Source: JBBQNR01 sp963774075 | GTDB lineage: Bacteria > Actinomycetota > Thermoleophilia > Solirubrobacterales > JBBDJG01 | NCBI GenBank assembly: GCA_963774075.1 | Contig: CAVZDP010000005.1 | Span: forward strand, 186,001-250,000 | DNA length: 64,000 nt | Direction of reading: 5' to 3' | Shown: positions 24,253 to 32,781 of the stretch, in pieces | How positions within the stretch are numbered: the first letter of the stretch is position 1 | Layout of the letters: each line of letters begins with the position of its first letter | The notes under the pieces: generated by a model | Databases searched by the model: none | What the model saw: only the letters and a program-made list of their open reading frames with translations | What the model was told of the DNA's origin: nothing | Program-made: the position numbers and the translations under genes

Positions 24253-25911
24253 ATGACAACCGTGCCAGCCGGCGACGAGCGTCTCCTCGAGGCCCGCGCT
24301 GCCTTCGCCCGGGGGGATTGGCGGGCCGCGAAGGAGGTCTACGAGCACGTACTCGCCGCCAAGCCCGATGAGCCGGACGCGCTCGACGGGCTGGGACAGT
24401 CGCTCTGGTGGCTCGGCGAGAAGCAGACCGGCATGGAACTGCGCGCCAAGGCCTTCGCCGGCTACCAGCGCCGCGGAGACAGAGAGCGCGCAGGGTTCAT
24501 AGCCGGCTACCTCGCAGCCGAGTACCGGATCGCGGGCAATGCCTCGGTGGCGCAGGGCTGGCTCGGCCGCGCGCGGCGCCTGCTCGACGGCCTCGATGAC
24601 TGCGCCGCCCTCGGCTGGCTCGAGATCGAGCTCTCGAAGCGCGCCGCCGAGCCGGTCGCGGAGGAGCACCACGGCGAGCATGCACTCGAGCTCGCCCGGC
24701 GGATCGGCGATTCGGACCTCGAGGCGGCGGCGCTCAGTCACGTCGGCCTCGCCCGCGTCTCGCAGGGTCGCGTCGAGGAGGGGATGGCCGTGCTCGACGA
24801 GGCGATCGCGGTTGCCGTCGCCGGGGAGGCGGAGGACCCGCTGGCGATCGGTGAGGCCTGCTGCATCACGCTGGTGGCCTGCGAACAGCTCGCCGACGTG
24901 CGCCGCGCCCGAGACTTCGGCCGCACCCTCTCCGACTTCACCCGCCGGCGCAACTACCTCCCCCTCGCGAGCTGGTGCCGGGCCATCTACGCCCACTTCC
25001 TGATGGCCAGCGGCCGCTGGGCGGACGCAGAGCGCGAGTACGAGGCCGCGCTCGACGAGTTCCGCGGCCTGACCGAGACCGACCCGCTGTCCGGGCTGGC
25101 CGGGCTCGCCCAGCTGCGCATCCGTCAAGGGCGGCCAGAGGAAGCCGCGCAGCTGCTCGCCGGAAGCGAGGACCGCCCTGGAGCCGTGGAGGCGATGGTC
25201 AGCCTCCACCTAGCTCGCGGCGAAGTCGAGCTCGCCGCGCAGCGGCTCGAGCAGCGGCTCGATGGCGCAGGCGACGGCGATGCCTACAGCGCCCCGCTGT
25301 TCGCATTGCAGGGGACCGTCGAGCTCGCGCGCGGACGAGCCGACGACGCCCAACTGGCGGCCGCTGCGCTCGAGCGACTCGCCGGCCGGCTCGGCCGCAA
25401 CGACCTCGTGGCCGTCGCGGACCTGCAGCGCGCTCAGGTCGCCCGGCTCGCCGAGCAAGAGCCCGACGTGCACGCGCTCGAGCGCGCGGCCGAGAGCTTC
25501 GCCCGCTTCGAGCTGCCCCTCGAGGAGGGAGAGACTCGCGTCGAGCTGGCGCGGGCGCTGGCCAAGCACCGCTCGGAGCTCGCGATCGAGTCGGCGCGCG
25601 CAGGCCTGGCGATCTTCGAGCGCCTCGGCGCGGCCCGCCACGCCGACCAGGCCGCGGGCCTGCTGCGCGAGCTCGGTGCGCCCGGCCGCCCGGCACCACG
25701 CACCCCGGGCGAGCTGACGCGCCGCGAGAGCGAGGTGCTGGAGCTGCTGACCGCCGGCCTGTCGAACCCCGAGATAGCCGAGCGCCTCGTGATCAGTCCC
25801 AAGACTGCCGAGCACCACGTCGGCCGCGTCCTGTCCAAGCTCGGCGTCCGCAACCGCGCCGAGGCCGCCGCCTACGCGGCGCGCGCGCGGGCCGAGGGCG
25901 GCACGTTGTAG
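24253..25911 (+). CDS. TPR-repeat protein with C-terminal LuxR-type HTH
   Basis: 552 residues. Residues 1-470 are alpha-helical TPR-like repeats (ARGDWRAAKEVYEHVLAAKP, ALDGLGQSLWWLGEKQ and many more). The last about 65 residues are a LuxR/NarL HTH (LTRRESEVLELLTAGLSNPE, IAERLVISPKTAEHHVGRVL). There is no N-terminal AAA+ domain, so this is a shortened relative of the LuxR/MalT regulators. The start ATG follows GAGGATCGCC. Its 3' end overlaps the convergent FAD-oxidoreductase gene by 40 bp, so it may regulate that gene. Confidence 0.88.
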   Translation: MTTVPAGDERLLEARAAFARGDWRAAKEVYEHVLAAKPDEPDALDGLGQSLWWLGEKQTGMELRAKAFAGYQRRGDRERAGFIAGYLAAEYRIAGNASVAQGWLGRARRLLDGLDDCAALGWLEIELSKRAAEPVAEEHHGEHALELARRIGDSDLEAAALSHVGLARVSQGRVEEGMAVLDEAIAVAVAGEAEDPLAIGEACCITLVACEQLADVRRARDFGRTLSDFTRRRNYLPLASWCRAIYAHFLMASGRWADAEREYEAALDEFRGLTETDPLSGLAGLAQLRIRQGRPEEAAQLLAGSEDRPGAVEAMVSLHLARGEVELAAQRLEQRLDGAGDGDAYSAPLFALQGTVELARGRADDAQLAAAALERLAGRLGRNDLVAVADLQRAQVARLAEQEPDVHALERAAESFARFELPLEEGETRVELARALAKHRSELAIESARAGLAIFERLGAARHADQAAGLLRELGAPGRPAPRTPGELTRRESEVLELLTAGLSNPEIAERLVISPKTAEHHVGRVLSKLGVRNRAEAAAYAARARAEGGTL

Positions 25912-27248
25912 TTGAGCCGGAAGGCGTTGTCGGGGTCCCAGCGGTCCTTGACCTCGACAAGCCGCGCCCAGACCGAGCTGCTGTAGGCGTCGCGGACTCG
26001 CTGCTCGGACTCGTCTTGGAGCGAGTTGACGTAGACCCCGCCGGTGCTGTGCGGCGTGAGCGCGTCGAACACCTCGCGCGTCCACGCGATGTGCTCGCCA
26101 TCGTCGCCCTCCAGCCAGGCCCCGACCACCCACAGAAGCCGGTAGGCGTCGCGGTGCACGAAGGCCGTGCTCTCTGGTGAGACGCTTTCGATCGCACCGC
26201 CCATGCGTGCCGTGATGATCATCGACATCGGCGACGACACGCCGGAGTGCAACTCGACAACCCGCTCGATCGCCGTGTCCGGCAGCTCGGCGAGCCAGTG
26301 GCTCTTGGAGTAGTTGCGCATCCCATGCGGTGCGGTCGGGTCCAGCATCTCCTGCGCGCCGATCACCGGCATCCGCCCGAGCGCGTCGAGTGCCGGCGGG
26401 CCGAACTGGCGCAGCGGCCGCACCACACGCTCGCCCTCATCGGGGTCGCCCGCGTAGACGATCCCGATTGCGAGGGCGGGCTTGCCCTGGAGCTCCTCGG
26501 GGAACGGCGGCTCGGGAGGAACGGTCATGAACGTCTCGTACACCGTCAGGTCGTGCGGCGCCTCGTCCATGAAGTCGCGCGAGAAACGCAGGGCCTCGCC
26601 GGCACGCTCGAGCGGGTGCAGCAACATGCCCGCCAGCACTTCCGGCCCGTGCTCGCAGAGCTCGAACTCGAACTCGGTGACGATGCCGAAGTTGCCGCCG
26701 CCGCCACGCAGCCCCCAGAACAGGTCTGGGTTCTCCTCTTCGGACGCTCGCACGACCTCACCCTCCGCCGTCACGACCCGTGCGACACGCAGGCGGTCGA
26801 TCGTGAGGCCGTGACGGCGCGTGACCCAGCCGATCCCGCCGCCGAGCGTGAGGCCGGCGACTCCGGTGTGCGACACGTGGCCGTAGGGGATCGCCAGGCC
26901 ATTCGGGCCGGTGGCCCGTGCAACGTCGCCGAGCAGCGCGCCGCCGCCCACGCGTGCACGGCGGGCCTGCGCGTCGACCTCGACACGGTTCATGGCCGAC
27001 AGGTCGATGGTCACCCCGCCGTCCGACATCGAGTGGCCCTGCATGCTGTGCCCGCCGCCCCGCACGGCGATGTCCGCTCCCTTGTCTCGGGCACGGAGGA
27101 GGGCCTCGGCGACCTCCGCTTCCGTACGGGGCCGGGCGATGGCCGCCGGACGGTGGTCGATCGAGCCGTTCCAGAGGGCGCGCGCCGCGTCGTAGCGCTC
27201 GTCCTGCGGCTCGATCACTTCACAACTCAGACTGTCGATCACGCTCAT
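25872..27248 (-). CDS. FAD-binding oxidoreductase (berberine-bridge type)
   Basis: 458 residues. The PCMH-type FAD domain has AVRGGGHSMQGHSM, where the first His after GGG is the usual covalent FAD attachment site, then GHVSHTGVAGLTLGGGIGWV. The Cys used for bicovalent attachment in plant enzymes is absent, so attachment is probably monocovalent. The C-terminal BBE element RWDPDNAFRLNYNVPP is present. No signal peptide is seen. It oxidises an alcohol, sugar or alkaloid-like substrate that cannot be named. The reading frame ends inside the 3' end of the LuxR gene. Confidence 0.9.
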   Translation of the reverse strand: MSVIDSLSCEVIEPQDERYDAARALWNGSIDHRPAAIARPRTEAEVAEALLRARDKGADIAVRGGGHSMQGHSMSDGGVTIDLSAMNRVEVDAQARRARVGGGALLGDVARATGPNGLAIPYGHVSHTGVAGLTLGGGIGWVTRRHGLTIDRLRVARVVTAEGEVVRASEEENPDLFWGLRGGGGNFGIVTEFEFELCEHGPEVLAGMLLHPLERAGEALRFSRDFMDEAPHDLTVYETFMTVPPEPPFPEELQGKPALAIGIVYAGDPDEGERVVRPLRQFGPPALDALGRMPVIGAQEMLDPTAPHGMRNYSKSHWLAELPDTAIERVVELHSGVSSPMSMIITARMGGAIESVSPESTAFVHRDAYRLLWVVGAWLEGDDGEHIAWTREVFDALTPHSTGGVYVNSLQDESEQRVRDAYSSSVWARLVEVKDRWDPDNAFRLNYNVPPSARARAA

Positions 27249-27799
27249 GACTCTCCTCTGCTCGTGGTGTAGGCAGAGCTTGCGCGATCGCCGAGGCGAA
27301 TTCGTCGGGGAGTTCCCCTATCTACGCCCTGGTTCGATCTCCAATGTCAGCACGCCAGCCACGCATCCAGCACCTCGCTTTTCAGACGAAGCTGACGCCC
27401 GCGCCTGTGCTGTTGCTGGCCGACGACGCCGCGAGAGAACCAGTGGCCAGCAAGCCAGCGCGGCGGCCGCCCGGCGGCACCAGGCCTGCCGGGGTCTCGA
27501 TCGCGACGTGCGGGTTGCGCCGAATCCGGTCGAGCTTCTTCGGTGCCCCACCGAGCGGGCGTGACGTAGCCAAGCGCGACCGCGTGGTCGCCATCGATGA
27601 CCTCTTCGACCGCATCCGGTTATGGCAATACGGGACGTCACATCGCGAAAAAAATAGAGCCCGAAAGTGGAGACGATCGGTTCGGCAGCCGCGCAAAGCC
27701 GGTCCTGATGAGGGATGGCGCGCACGACCGAGCGCCCTACTGCCACAGCCCACGTGCCCTAGGATCGATACAACCCATTCACCCAAGACACTGGATCCA
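27249..27799. other. 551-bp gap without a confident gene
   Basis: Between the oxidoreductase start and the next SnoaL-like gene. Base composition is less GC-rich than its surroundings (a run of seven A near 27650). A minus-strand frame (about 27382-27600) contains KLDRIRRNPHVAIETPAG, faintly like the end of a pyridoxamine-oxidase/F420-type flavin domain, but no complete domain or start can be supported. It could be a decayed gene. Confidence 0.4.
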
Positions 27800-28354
27800 G
27801 TGGCCAGCGATACCGCAAAAAGCGGCCGTACCCCCGACCAACGTCTCGCCACCCGGTTTCCGCCGCTTGCGCACGCGGTTGCCGCGTCGGTGCTGCGCCT
27901 GCCCCCGGGGTCACGCGTGCGGCGAGCCCTTGTAGTGCGGACCGCGCGCACCGGCTTCGAGGCGTGGGTGCGCGGCGATTACGACGTCCTGAGGGCCGCT
28001 GCCGATCCCAAGGTCGAGGTGCACCTCGAAATGGCCTCCGGCACGGGTGGTTTTGAGGTACCGGTGGGCTTCGATGAGATCTACCACGGCCCCGACGGAT
28101 ACTGCGAGTCCATGAAGCAGTGGGCGCAATCCTTCAGGAACTGGCGCGCCGAGGTAGACGAGGTGATCGAGGAAGCCCCCGATCGGATTCTCATCATTGC
28201 CCGTCACTCGGGCGAGGGCATTGCCAGCGGTGTCGAGCTCGAGCAATGGGGAGCGGTTCGCTACACGGTCCACCACGGAAGGATCGTGCGGCTGGACGGT
28301 TTCTTCGGACAAGATAGAGATGGCGTCATCGAGGAGATCGGCATCCAGGACTAG
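27800..28354 (+). CDS. SnoaL/NTF2-like protein
   Basis: 184 residues from a GTG. The fold is visible from about residue 45: FEAWVRGDYDVLRAAADPKV, then the substrate-loop region GFDEIYHGPDGYCESMKQWA and VEEAPDRILIIARHSGEG-type strands, ending VRLDGFFGQDRDGV. The first 40 residues are basic and low in structure, so the true start may be further in. Upstream in-frame sequence belongs to the gap described above. Ligand is unknown. Confidence 0.6.
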   Translation: MASDTAKSGRTPDQRLATRFPPLAHAVAASVLRLPPGSRVRRALVVRTARTGFEAWVRGDYDVLRAAADPKVEVHLEMASGTGGFEVPVGFDEIYHGPDGYCESMKQWAQSFRNWRAEVDEVIEEAPDRILIIARHSGEGIASGVELEQWGAVRYTVHHGRIVRLDGFFGQDRDGVIEEIGIQD

Positions 28355-28379
28355 GAATCCGCAGGCCGGGCCACGCTGA

Positions 28380-28709
28380 GTTCCCGGAACCGTGTGGGAC
28401 TTCACGCACTGGGAGGGATGATGGCCCGATGCCACGGCCTATCGTGGCTCGGGCATCGCGGATGTCCTTGGGTTGCTCCGCGACGCCTTCGGCGAGATTG
28501 ACCACCGGCCCGTCGAGATCGTGGAGGCCGGCGAGGACCGCATGTTCGTCAAGGCGACGGGTACTTTCCGCGGCAAGGCGAGCGGCGCCAAGGTCGACGT
28601 GCCGCCTTATGCCCAGATCATCGAGTTCCGCGACGACCTGATCGCACGGGTTGAGAACTATTCCGACGTAGACACTGCGCGCCGGGCTACCGAGGTCGAA
28701 AAGCCCTAG
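28380..28709 (+). pseudogene. Decayed SnoaL-like gene with in-frame stop
   Basis: One frame reads VWDFTHWEG, a TGA stop at 28419-28421, then WPDATAYRGSGIADVL and RPVEIVEAGEDRMFVKA and a normal family C terminus (YAQIIEFRDDLIARVENYSD). In intact homologues the WEG and WPD segments are contiguous, so the TGA looks like a 3-bp insertion or mutated codon. The first 40 or so residues of the domain are also missing: a stop lies just before VWDF. A shortened product from TTG at 28473 (78 residues) is possible but would lack half the fold. It is probably a tandem duplicate of the gene 25 bp upstream or of another copy. Confidence 0.65.
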
Positions 28710-28733
28710 GGGCGCGGCGCGCCCGTCCAAATA

Positions 28734-29099
28734 TGGAGACGGCGGGAATCGAACCCGCGTCCGCGATCGCGTGAAAGGAAGCTTCTACAAGCTTAGTCGG
28801 CGCTTTGATCTCGCCTCCCGGCGTCCGCGCCGACGGGCACGTCCGGGAGGCCAGCCCTCTAAGAGTCCCCGGTGCGGCGAGAGCAGACCGCGCCAGGCAA
28901 GCCCGTTTCTGAAGCCGGTGCCCCTCCCCACGGGCCGAGGGAGGACCGACTCTCACTACTTAGCTATGAACTAAGCGGCGAGGGCGTACTCGTGAGAGTC
29001 CGCATGTGTTTTGTTTCCCGGTGGTTTTACGAGGCCAACCGGGGACCTCGGCTTGCGACTTCCTCCACGGAAACGACCACGTCGAAACCAATCGTCCCC
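28734..29099 (-). ncRNA. ssrA: Transfer-messenger RNA
   Basis: Rescues stalled ribosomes with SmpB. The 5' end GGGGACGATTGGTTTCGACG and the 3' end GGGTTCGATTCCCGCC-GTCTCC pair in the acceptor stem (GGGGAC with GTCTCC, one G-U), followed by discriminator A. CCA is not encoded. The internal open frame GCG...TAG encodes the tag ADSHEYALAA. Length about 366 nt is normal for the one-piece form. smpB is 1.4 kb away on the same strand. Confidence 0.95.
28971..29003 (-). other. tmRNA tag-peptide reading frame (ADSHEYALAA)
   Basis: Ten codons and TAG: Ala-Asp-Ser-His-Glu-Tyr-Ala-Leu-Ala-Ala. Resume codon GCG. The ADSH start and ALAA end are typical of actinobacterial tags; the ALAA terminus is the ClpXP degron. 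The segment is two residues shorter than the ADSHQRDYALAA form I know from mycobacteria. Confidence 0.93.
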
Positions 29100-29120
29100 T
29101 GGAGTTGATGGGTACTACAG

Positions 29121-29167
29121 GAGCTAATCTTAGCTCAGGCTTCAATAAGTGAAGTATCTACGTAGAT
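29121..29167. promoter_or_regulatory. Cluster of three inverted repeats between ssrA and the M50 protease gene
   Basis: GAGCTA-ATCT-TAGCTC (29121-29136), CTTCA-ATAAG-TGAAG (29140-29154) and the 12-bp palindrome ATCTACGTAGAT (29156-29167) follow each other in the 91 bp separating the divergent tmRNA and protease genes. The stretch is AT-rich compared with its surroundings. It probably holds both promoters and operator sites. Confidence 0.5.
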
Positions 29168-29190
29168 GAAGGTCGGCCGCCCGGCCGCCG

Positions 29191-30108
29191 ATGAGTCCCT
29201 GGATGGATAGCCACGACCACACCCCCACGAGCTACCCCCCGCTTTCACCGCGGCCGCCCGCCCCTGCGCCTACGCCCTACGGCGGCGAGCTCGCGGGCGA
29301 GGGGCCGATCCATCCCGGCTCCGGGCGGCGGAGGTTCGACTGGAAGAAGCTCGGTGCTCCTCTAGGCGCTCTGGCGCTCGTCGTCCTCAAGTTCGGCGCC
29401 AAGCTCAAGGCGCTCCTGCTGCTGCTACCGAAGCTCAAGGTCCTCACGACCTCGGCCAGCATGCTGGTCTCCGTCGCCGCGTACTCGCTCATCTGGGGCT
29501 GGAAGTTCGCGGTCGGCTTCGTGCTGCTGATCTTCGTGCACGAGATGGGTCACGTTCTGCAGCTCCGGCGGGAGGGCATCAAGGCGTCAGCGCCGATGTT
29601 CATCCCGTTCATGGGCGCGGTCATCTGGGCGAAGTCGCTCGGCGACAACGCGGTCGCCGAGGCCCGAGTCGGACTGGCGGGACCGATCCTCGGCAGCATC
29701 GGCTCGGCGGCGCTGATCCCGGTGGCGAACGCGACCGGCAACGACCTGTTCATGGCGCTCGCCTTCACCGGCTTCTTCCTCAACCTCTTCAACCTGCTGC
29801 CGGTGCTGCCGCTCGACGGCGGTCGCGCGATGGCCGCGCTCTCGCCCTGGATGTGGCTCGTCGGCGTCGCCGCCCTTGTCGCGACGCTGTTCGTGTTCCC
29901 GAACCCGATCATGTTCCTGATCCTGCTGCTCGGCGGAATGGAGACGTGGCGGCGCTGGAAGGCGCGCAAGGAGCCGGGACAGCAGGAGTACTACAAGGTC
30001 CGCCCGCGCGATCGCTTGCTCATTGCGCTCGTCTACGTGAGCCTGATAGCCCTACTTGCGTTCGGGATGTCCGAGACCCACCTCGAGCGCGACTTCGGCG
30101 ACACCTAG
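29191..30108 (+). CDS. Site-2-type (M50) membrane metalloprotease
   Basis: 305 residues. The N-terminal 50 are Pro-rich and cytoplasmic. Five or six membrane helices follow, with the zinc motif HEMGH (His117, Glu118, His121) in the helix VLLIFVHEMGHVLQL and the third ligand in NLLPVLPLDGGRAMA (Asp209). An intact active site suggests intramembrane cleavage of a regulator or signal-peptide remnant. It lies alone between tmRNA and a SnoaL-like gene, splitting the smpB-ssrA neighbourhood. Confidence 0.9.
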   Translation: MSPWMDSHDHTPTSYPPLSPRPPAPAPTPYGGELAGEGPIHPGSGRRRFDWKKLGAPLGALALVVLKFGAKLKALLLLLPKLKVLTTSASMLVSVAAYSLIWGWKFAVGFVLLIFVHEMGHVLQLRREGIKASAPMFIPFMGAVIWAKSLGDNAVAEARVGLAGPILGSIGSAALIPVANATGNDLFMALAFTGFFLNLFNLLPVLPLDGGRAMAALSPWMWLVGVAALVATLFVFPNPIMFLILLLGGMETWRRWKARKEPGQQEYYKVRPRDRLLIALVYVSLIALLAFGMSETHLERDFGDT

Positions 30109-30117
30109 CCAGGTACC

Positions 30118-30510
30118 GTGACCGCAGTGAGCGGCGACGCACAACGGCTCCTTCGAGGCGCCTACGCCGCCTTCAACGCGCGCGACCTCGATGCCGCGCT
30201 GGCGATCATGCACCCGGACGTCGACTGGCCGAATGTGATGGAGGGTTCCCGAGTGCGCGGTCATCTGGGGGTCCGTGGCTACTGGACGCGCCAGTTCGAG
30301 CAGATCGACTCACGCGTCGAACCCGAGCGGTTCAACGTCACGGACGACGGCCGCGTGGCCGTCGACGTTCATCAGGTAGTCCGTACCCTCGCCGGCGACG
30401 TCATCTCCGATGAGCGCGTCACGCATATCTACACGATCCGCGATGGCCTGATCGAACGCATGGACGTTGTCGACGGCGAAGGGCGTACCTCTAGCGCGAT
30501 CGCTCCTTGA
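30118..30510 (+). CDS. SnoaL/NTF2-like protein
   Basis: 130 residues from GTG. A complete single-domain fold: LLRGAYAAFNARDLDAALAI, then MHPDVDWPNVMEGSRVRGHL with the pocket Asp-Trp, GYWTRQFEQIDSRVEPERF and the last strands VTHIYTIRDGLIERMDVV. It starts 10 bp after the M50 protease and is probably in its operon. Its 3' end overlaps the convergent smpB by 20 bp. Function is not known. Confidence 0.82.
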   Translation: MTAVSGDAQRLLRGAYAAFNARDLDAALAIMHPDVDWPNVMEGSRVRGHLGVRGYWTRQFEQIDSRVEPERFNVTDDGRVAVDVHQVVRTLAGDVISDERVTHIYTIRDGLIERMDVVDGEGRTSSAIAP

Positions 30511-30979
30511 GTGCCCGCTCCATCTCACGTTTCTGCTCGCGGTCGCGGATCGAATCGCGCTTGTCGCGCAACTCCTTGCCCTTGGCCAGCGCGATCTCGA
30601 CCTTCGCGTGTGGGCCCGAGAAGTAGATCCGCGTCGGCACCAGCGTCAGCCCACGCTCTTGGGTCTGGCCGACCAGGCGCTCGATCTGGGCGCGGCGAAG
30701 CAAGAGCTTGCGCGGGCGCTCGGGGTCGTGGCCCTGGCCGGCCGCCGGCCCGTAGGGAGCGATGTGGCAGCCCTGAAGCCAGACCTCGCCGTCTCTCGCC
30801 ACGGCGTAGGAGTCCTTCAGGTTCGCCTTGCCGTCGCGCAGCGACTTCACCTCGCTGCCCTGGAGCACGATCCCGGCCTCCCACCTGTCGAGCAGCTCGT
30901 AGCGAAAGCGCGCCTGCCGGTTGGTCGCGACGTCGCCGGACGCCAGCTTCCGCGCCCCGCCCTTGCTGCGCTTGCTCAC
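30491..30979 (-). CDS. smpB: SsrA-binding protein SmpB
   Basis: 162 residues. Binds the tRNA-like end of tmRNA and delivers it to stalled ribosomes. Family core: ATNRQARFRYELLDRWEAGI, GSEVKSLRDGKANLKDSY, CHIAPY and ALAKGKELRDKRDSI, with a basic C-terminal tail that folds in the mRNA channel (RDREQKREMERALKERSR). Its ATG overlaps the RNase R stop as ATGA, coupling the two, and tmRNA lies downstream on the same strand. Confidence 0.97.
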   Translation of the reverse strand: MSKRSKGGARKLASGDVATNRQARFRYELLDRWEAGIVLQGSEVKSLRDGKANLKDSYAVARDGEVWLQGCHIAPYGPAAGQGHDPERPRKLLLRRAQIERLVGQTQERGLTLVPTRIYFSGPHAKVEIALAKGKELRDKRDSIRDREQKREMERALKERSR

Positions 30980-32781
30980 CGCCGCCTCCCGCGCGAGGCG
31001 ATCCGGCCACGACTACCCTCGCCGCCGGAGTCACGATCGGCGGCGGGCAGGAGGTCGACACGGCCACGCGGCGAATCGACGGCGTCGACGGCCACCCTGA
31101 CGGGGTCGCCGAGCCGTAGCTGGCTGCCGCTGCGGCGCCCCACGAGCGCCGTGCCGAGCTCGTTCAGGTCGTAGTACTCCCGCAGCCTGCGCGCCGGCAG
31201 GAACCCCTCACAGGGGGCGGTGTCGCGCTCGCCGGTCGCGAAGCTCACAAACGCGCCGGCACCCACGAGGCCGCTCACCTCCCCGTCGAACTCGCGCTCC
31301 CAACCATTCTCGAACAGCTCTCTCTCGAGCAGGAAGGCAAGGCAGACGTCGTCGGCCTTGCGTTCGAGTGCCGTCGCCTCGCGCTCCGTCTGGGAGCAGT
31401 GGAAGCCGCTCTCGCCGAGGGAGTGCGGCGGATGCGTTTCCTCGTCATCTCCGACGGCGGCCAGAAGCGCGCGGTGCACGACGAGGTCCGGGTAGCGGCG
31501 GATCGGTGAGGTGAAGTGGGCGTAGGCCGCACTCGCGAGCCCGGCGTGGCCGAGGTTCTGCGGCGAGTAGTAGGCCTGCTTGAGGGAGCGCAGGACGAGC
31601 GACGTGAGCGCTGCCCCGCCGTGCCCGGTCAGGCGCACGTGCTCCATCACCCGGAGCCCGATCTCGCCGACGAGCTTCCCCGCCTCCTTCGGGCTCATCT
31701 GCTTGGGCACGGGCGGGGTCGGCACGTCGAGGCTTTCCAGCTGCGCCACCAGGAACTCGACGGCCGCCGGCTCGGGCTCCTCGTGCACCCGGTAGAGGAG
31801 GGGCTTTCGCCGCCGCCCGAGCTCCTGCGCCACCTGCTCGTTGGCGAGGATCATCAGCTCCTCGATCACGCCGTGCGCCTCGGTCTGCACGTCGTCGATC
31901 GCGTGGTTGACGTTCCCCTCGGAGTCGAACTCGAACTCGGGCTCCGAGGTCTCGAGCCCGAGCGCTCCCCGCGCGAGCCGTCTGTCTCCCAGCGTCTTGG
32001 CCACGGCGCGGGCTAGATTCAAGGGCTCTGCGACCGGCTGGGGGTAGGGCTCGCGGCCGGCGAAGATCTGGTCGACCTGCTCGTAGGTGAGGCGGCAGTC
32101 GGAGCGGATGAGGCTGCGGTAGAAAGCGGTCGAGCGCACCTGCGACTCGCCGTCGAGCAGAAGCTCCACCGTCACCGCCCTGCGCGGCTCGCCGGGCACC
32201 AGGCTGCAGGCGTCGCTCGAGAGAGCCTGCGGCAGCATCGGCTCGACCGCTCCCGGGACATAGACGCTGTTGCCACGGCGGTGCGCCTCGGCGTCGAGAG
32301 CCGACCCGAGCTTGACGTGGGCCGCGACGTCGGCGATGTGGATGTGAGCGCGAACCATGTCGCCCTTCCGCTCTGCCGAGACGGCGTCGTCGAAGTCGCG
32401 CGCCTGCGAGGGGTCGATCGTGAAGGTGGGGAGCGCAGTCAGGTCGCGACGCGGCCGCTCGTCGCTGCGTGTCGCGCCTTCGATTGCCTCGCGCTCGACG
32501 CGCTCGGGGAAACGGCGGGCGTGTCCGCGCTCGGCGAGCAGCGCCTCCACCACGTCTCGTGCCACGTCCGGGCGCCCGAGCACGCGCACGATCTCGGCTC
32601 GACCGCTCCCTGGGCGCCGTTCGCGCACCAGCACCATGTCGCCGGGCCGTGCCTCGCCGCGCCGTCGCAGCTCCACCGTGACACGCCGGCCGCGCTCGAA
32701 CAGGCGCTCCCCGACCGTGAAGCGCCCGCGCCGCGCCAGCACGACGACGAAGCTGTCCCGCTCCGCCGGCCGCGACGCCAT
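30976..32781 (-). CDS. rnr: Ribonuclease R / RNase II family 3'-5' exoribonuclease
   Basis: 601 residues, much shorter than E. coli RNase R (about 810). The N-terminal HTH is missing; one OB-type domain (residues 10-75, SFVVVLARRGRFTVGERLFE), the RNB catalytic domain with DPSQARDFDDAVS metal-binding Asp residues and HFTSPIRRYPDLVVHRALL, and a C-terminal S1 domain are present. It degrades structured RNA and non-stop mRNA during tmRNA rescue, matching its coupling to smpB. Its start overlaps the ctpA stop as TGATG. Assignment to RNase R over RNase II is mainly from this context. Confidence 0.9.
   Translation of the reverse strand: MASRPAERDSFVVVLARRGRFTVGERLFERGRRVTVELRRRGEARPGDMVLVRERRPGSGRAEIVRVLGRPDVARDVVEALLAERGHARRFPERVEREAIEGATRSDERPRRDLTALPTFTIDPSQARDFDDAVSAERKGDMVRAHIHIADVAAHVKLGSALDAEAHRRGNSVYVPGAVEPMLPQALSSDACSLVPGEPRRAVTVELLLDGESQVRSTAFYRSLIRSDCRLTYEQVDQIFAGREPYPQPVAEPLNLARAVAKTLGDRRLARGALGLETSEPEFEFDSEGNVNHAIDDVQTEAHGVIEELMILANEQVAQELGRRRKPLLYRVHEEPEPAAVEFLVAQLESLDVPTPPVPKQMSPKEAGKLVGEIGLRVMEHVRLTGHGGAALTSLVLRSLKQAYYSPQNLGHAGLASAAYAHFTSPIRRYPDLVVHRALLAAVGDDEETHPPHSLGESGFHCSQTEREATALERKADDVCLAFLLERELFENGWEREFDGEVSGLVGAGAFVSFATGERDTAPCEGFLPARRLREYYDLNELGTALVGRRSGSQLRLGDPVRVAVDAVDSPRGRVDLLPAADRDSGGEGSRGRIASRGRRR

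Noticed and set aside
27382..27600. Flavin/F420-type oxidoreductase gene on the minus strand
   Set aside because: Only one short motif (KLDRIRRNPHVAIE) is suggestive; no full domain, start or ribosome site can be supported.
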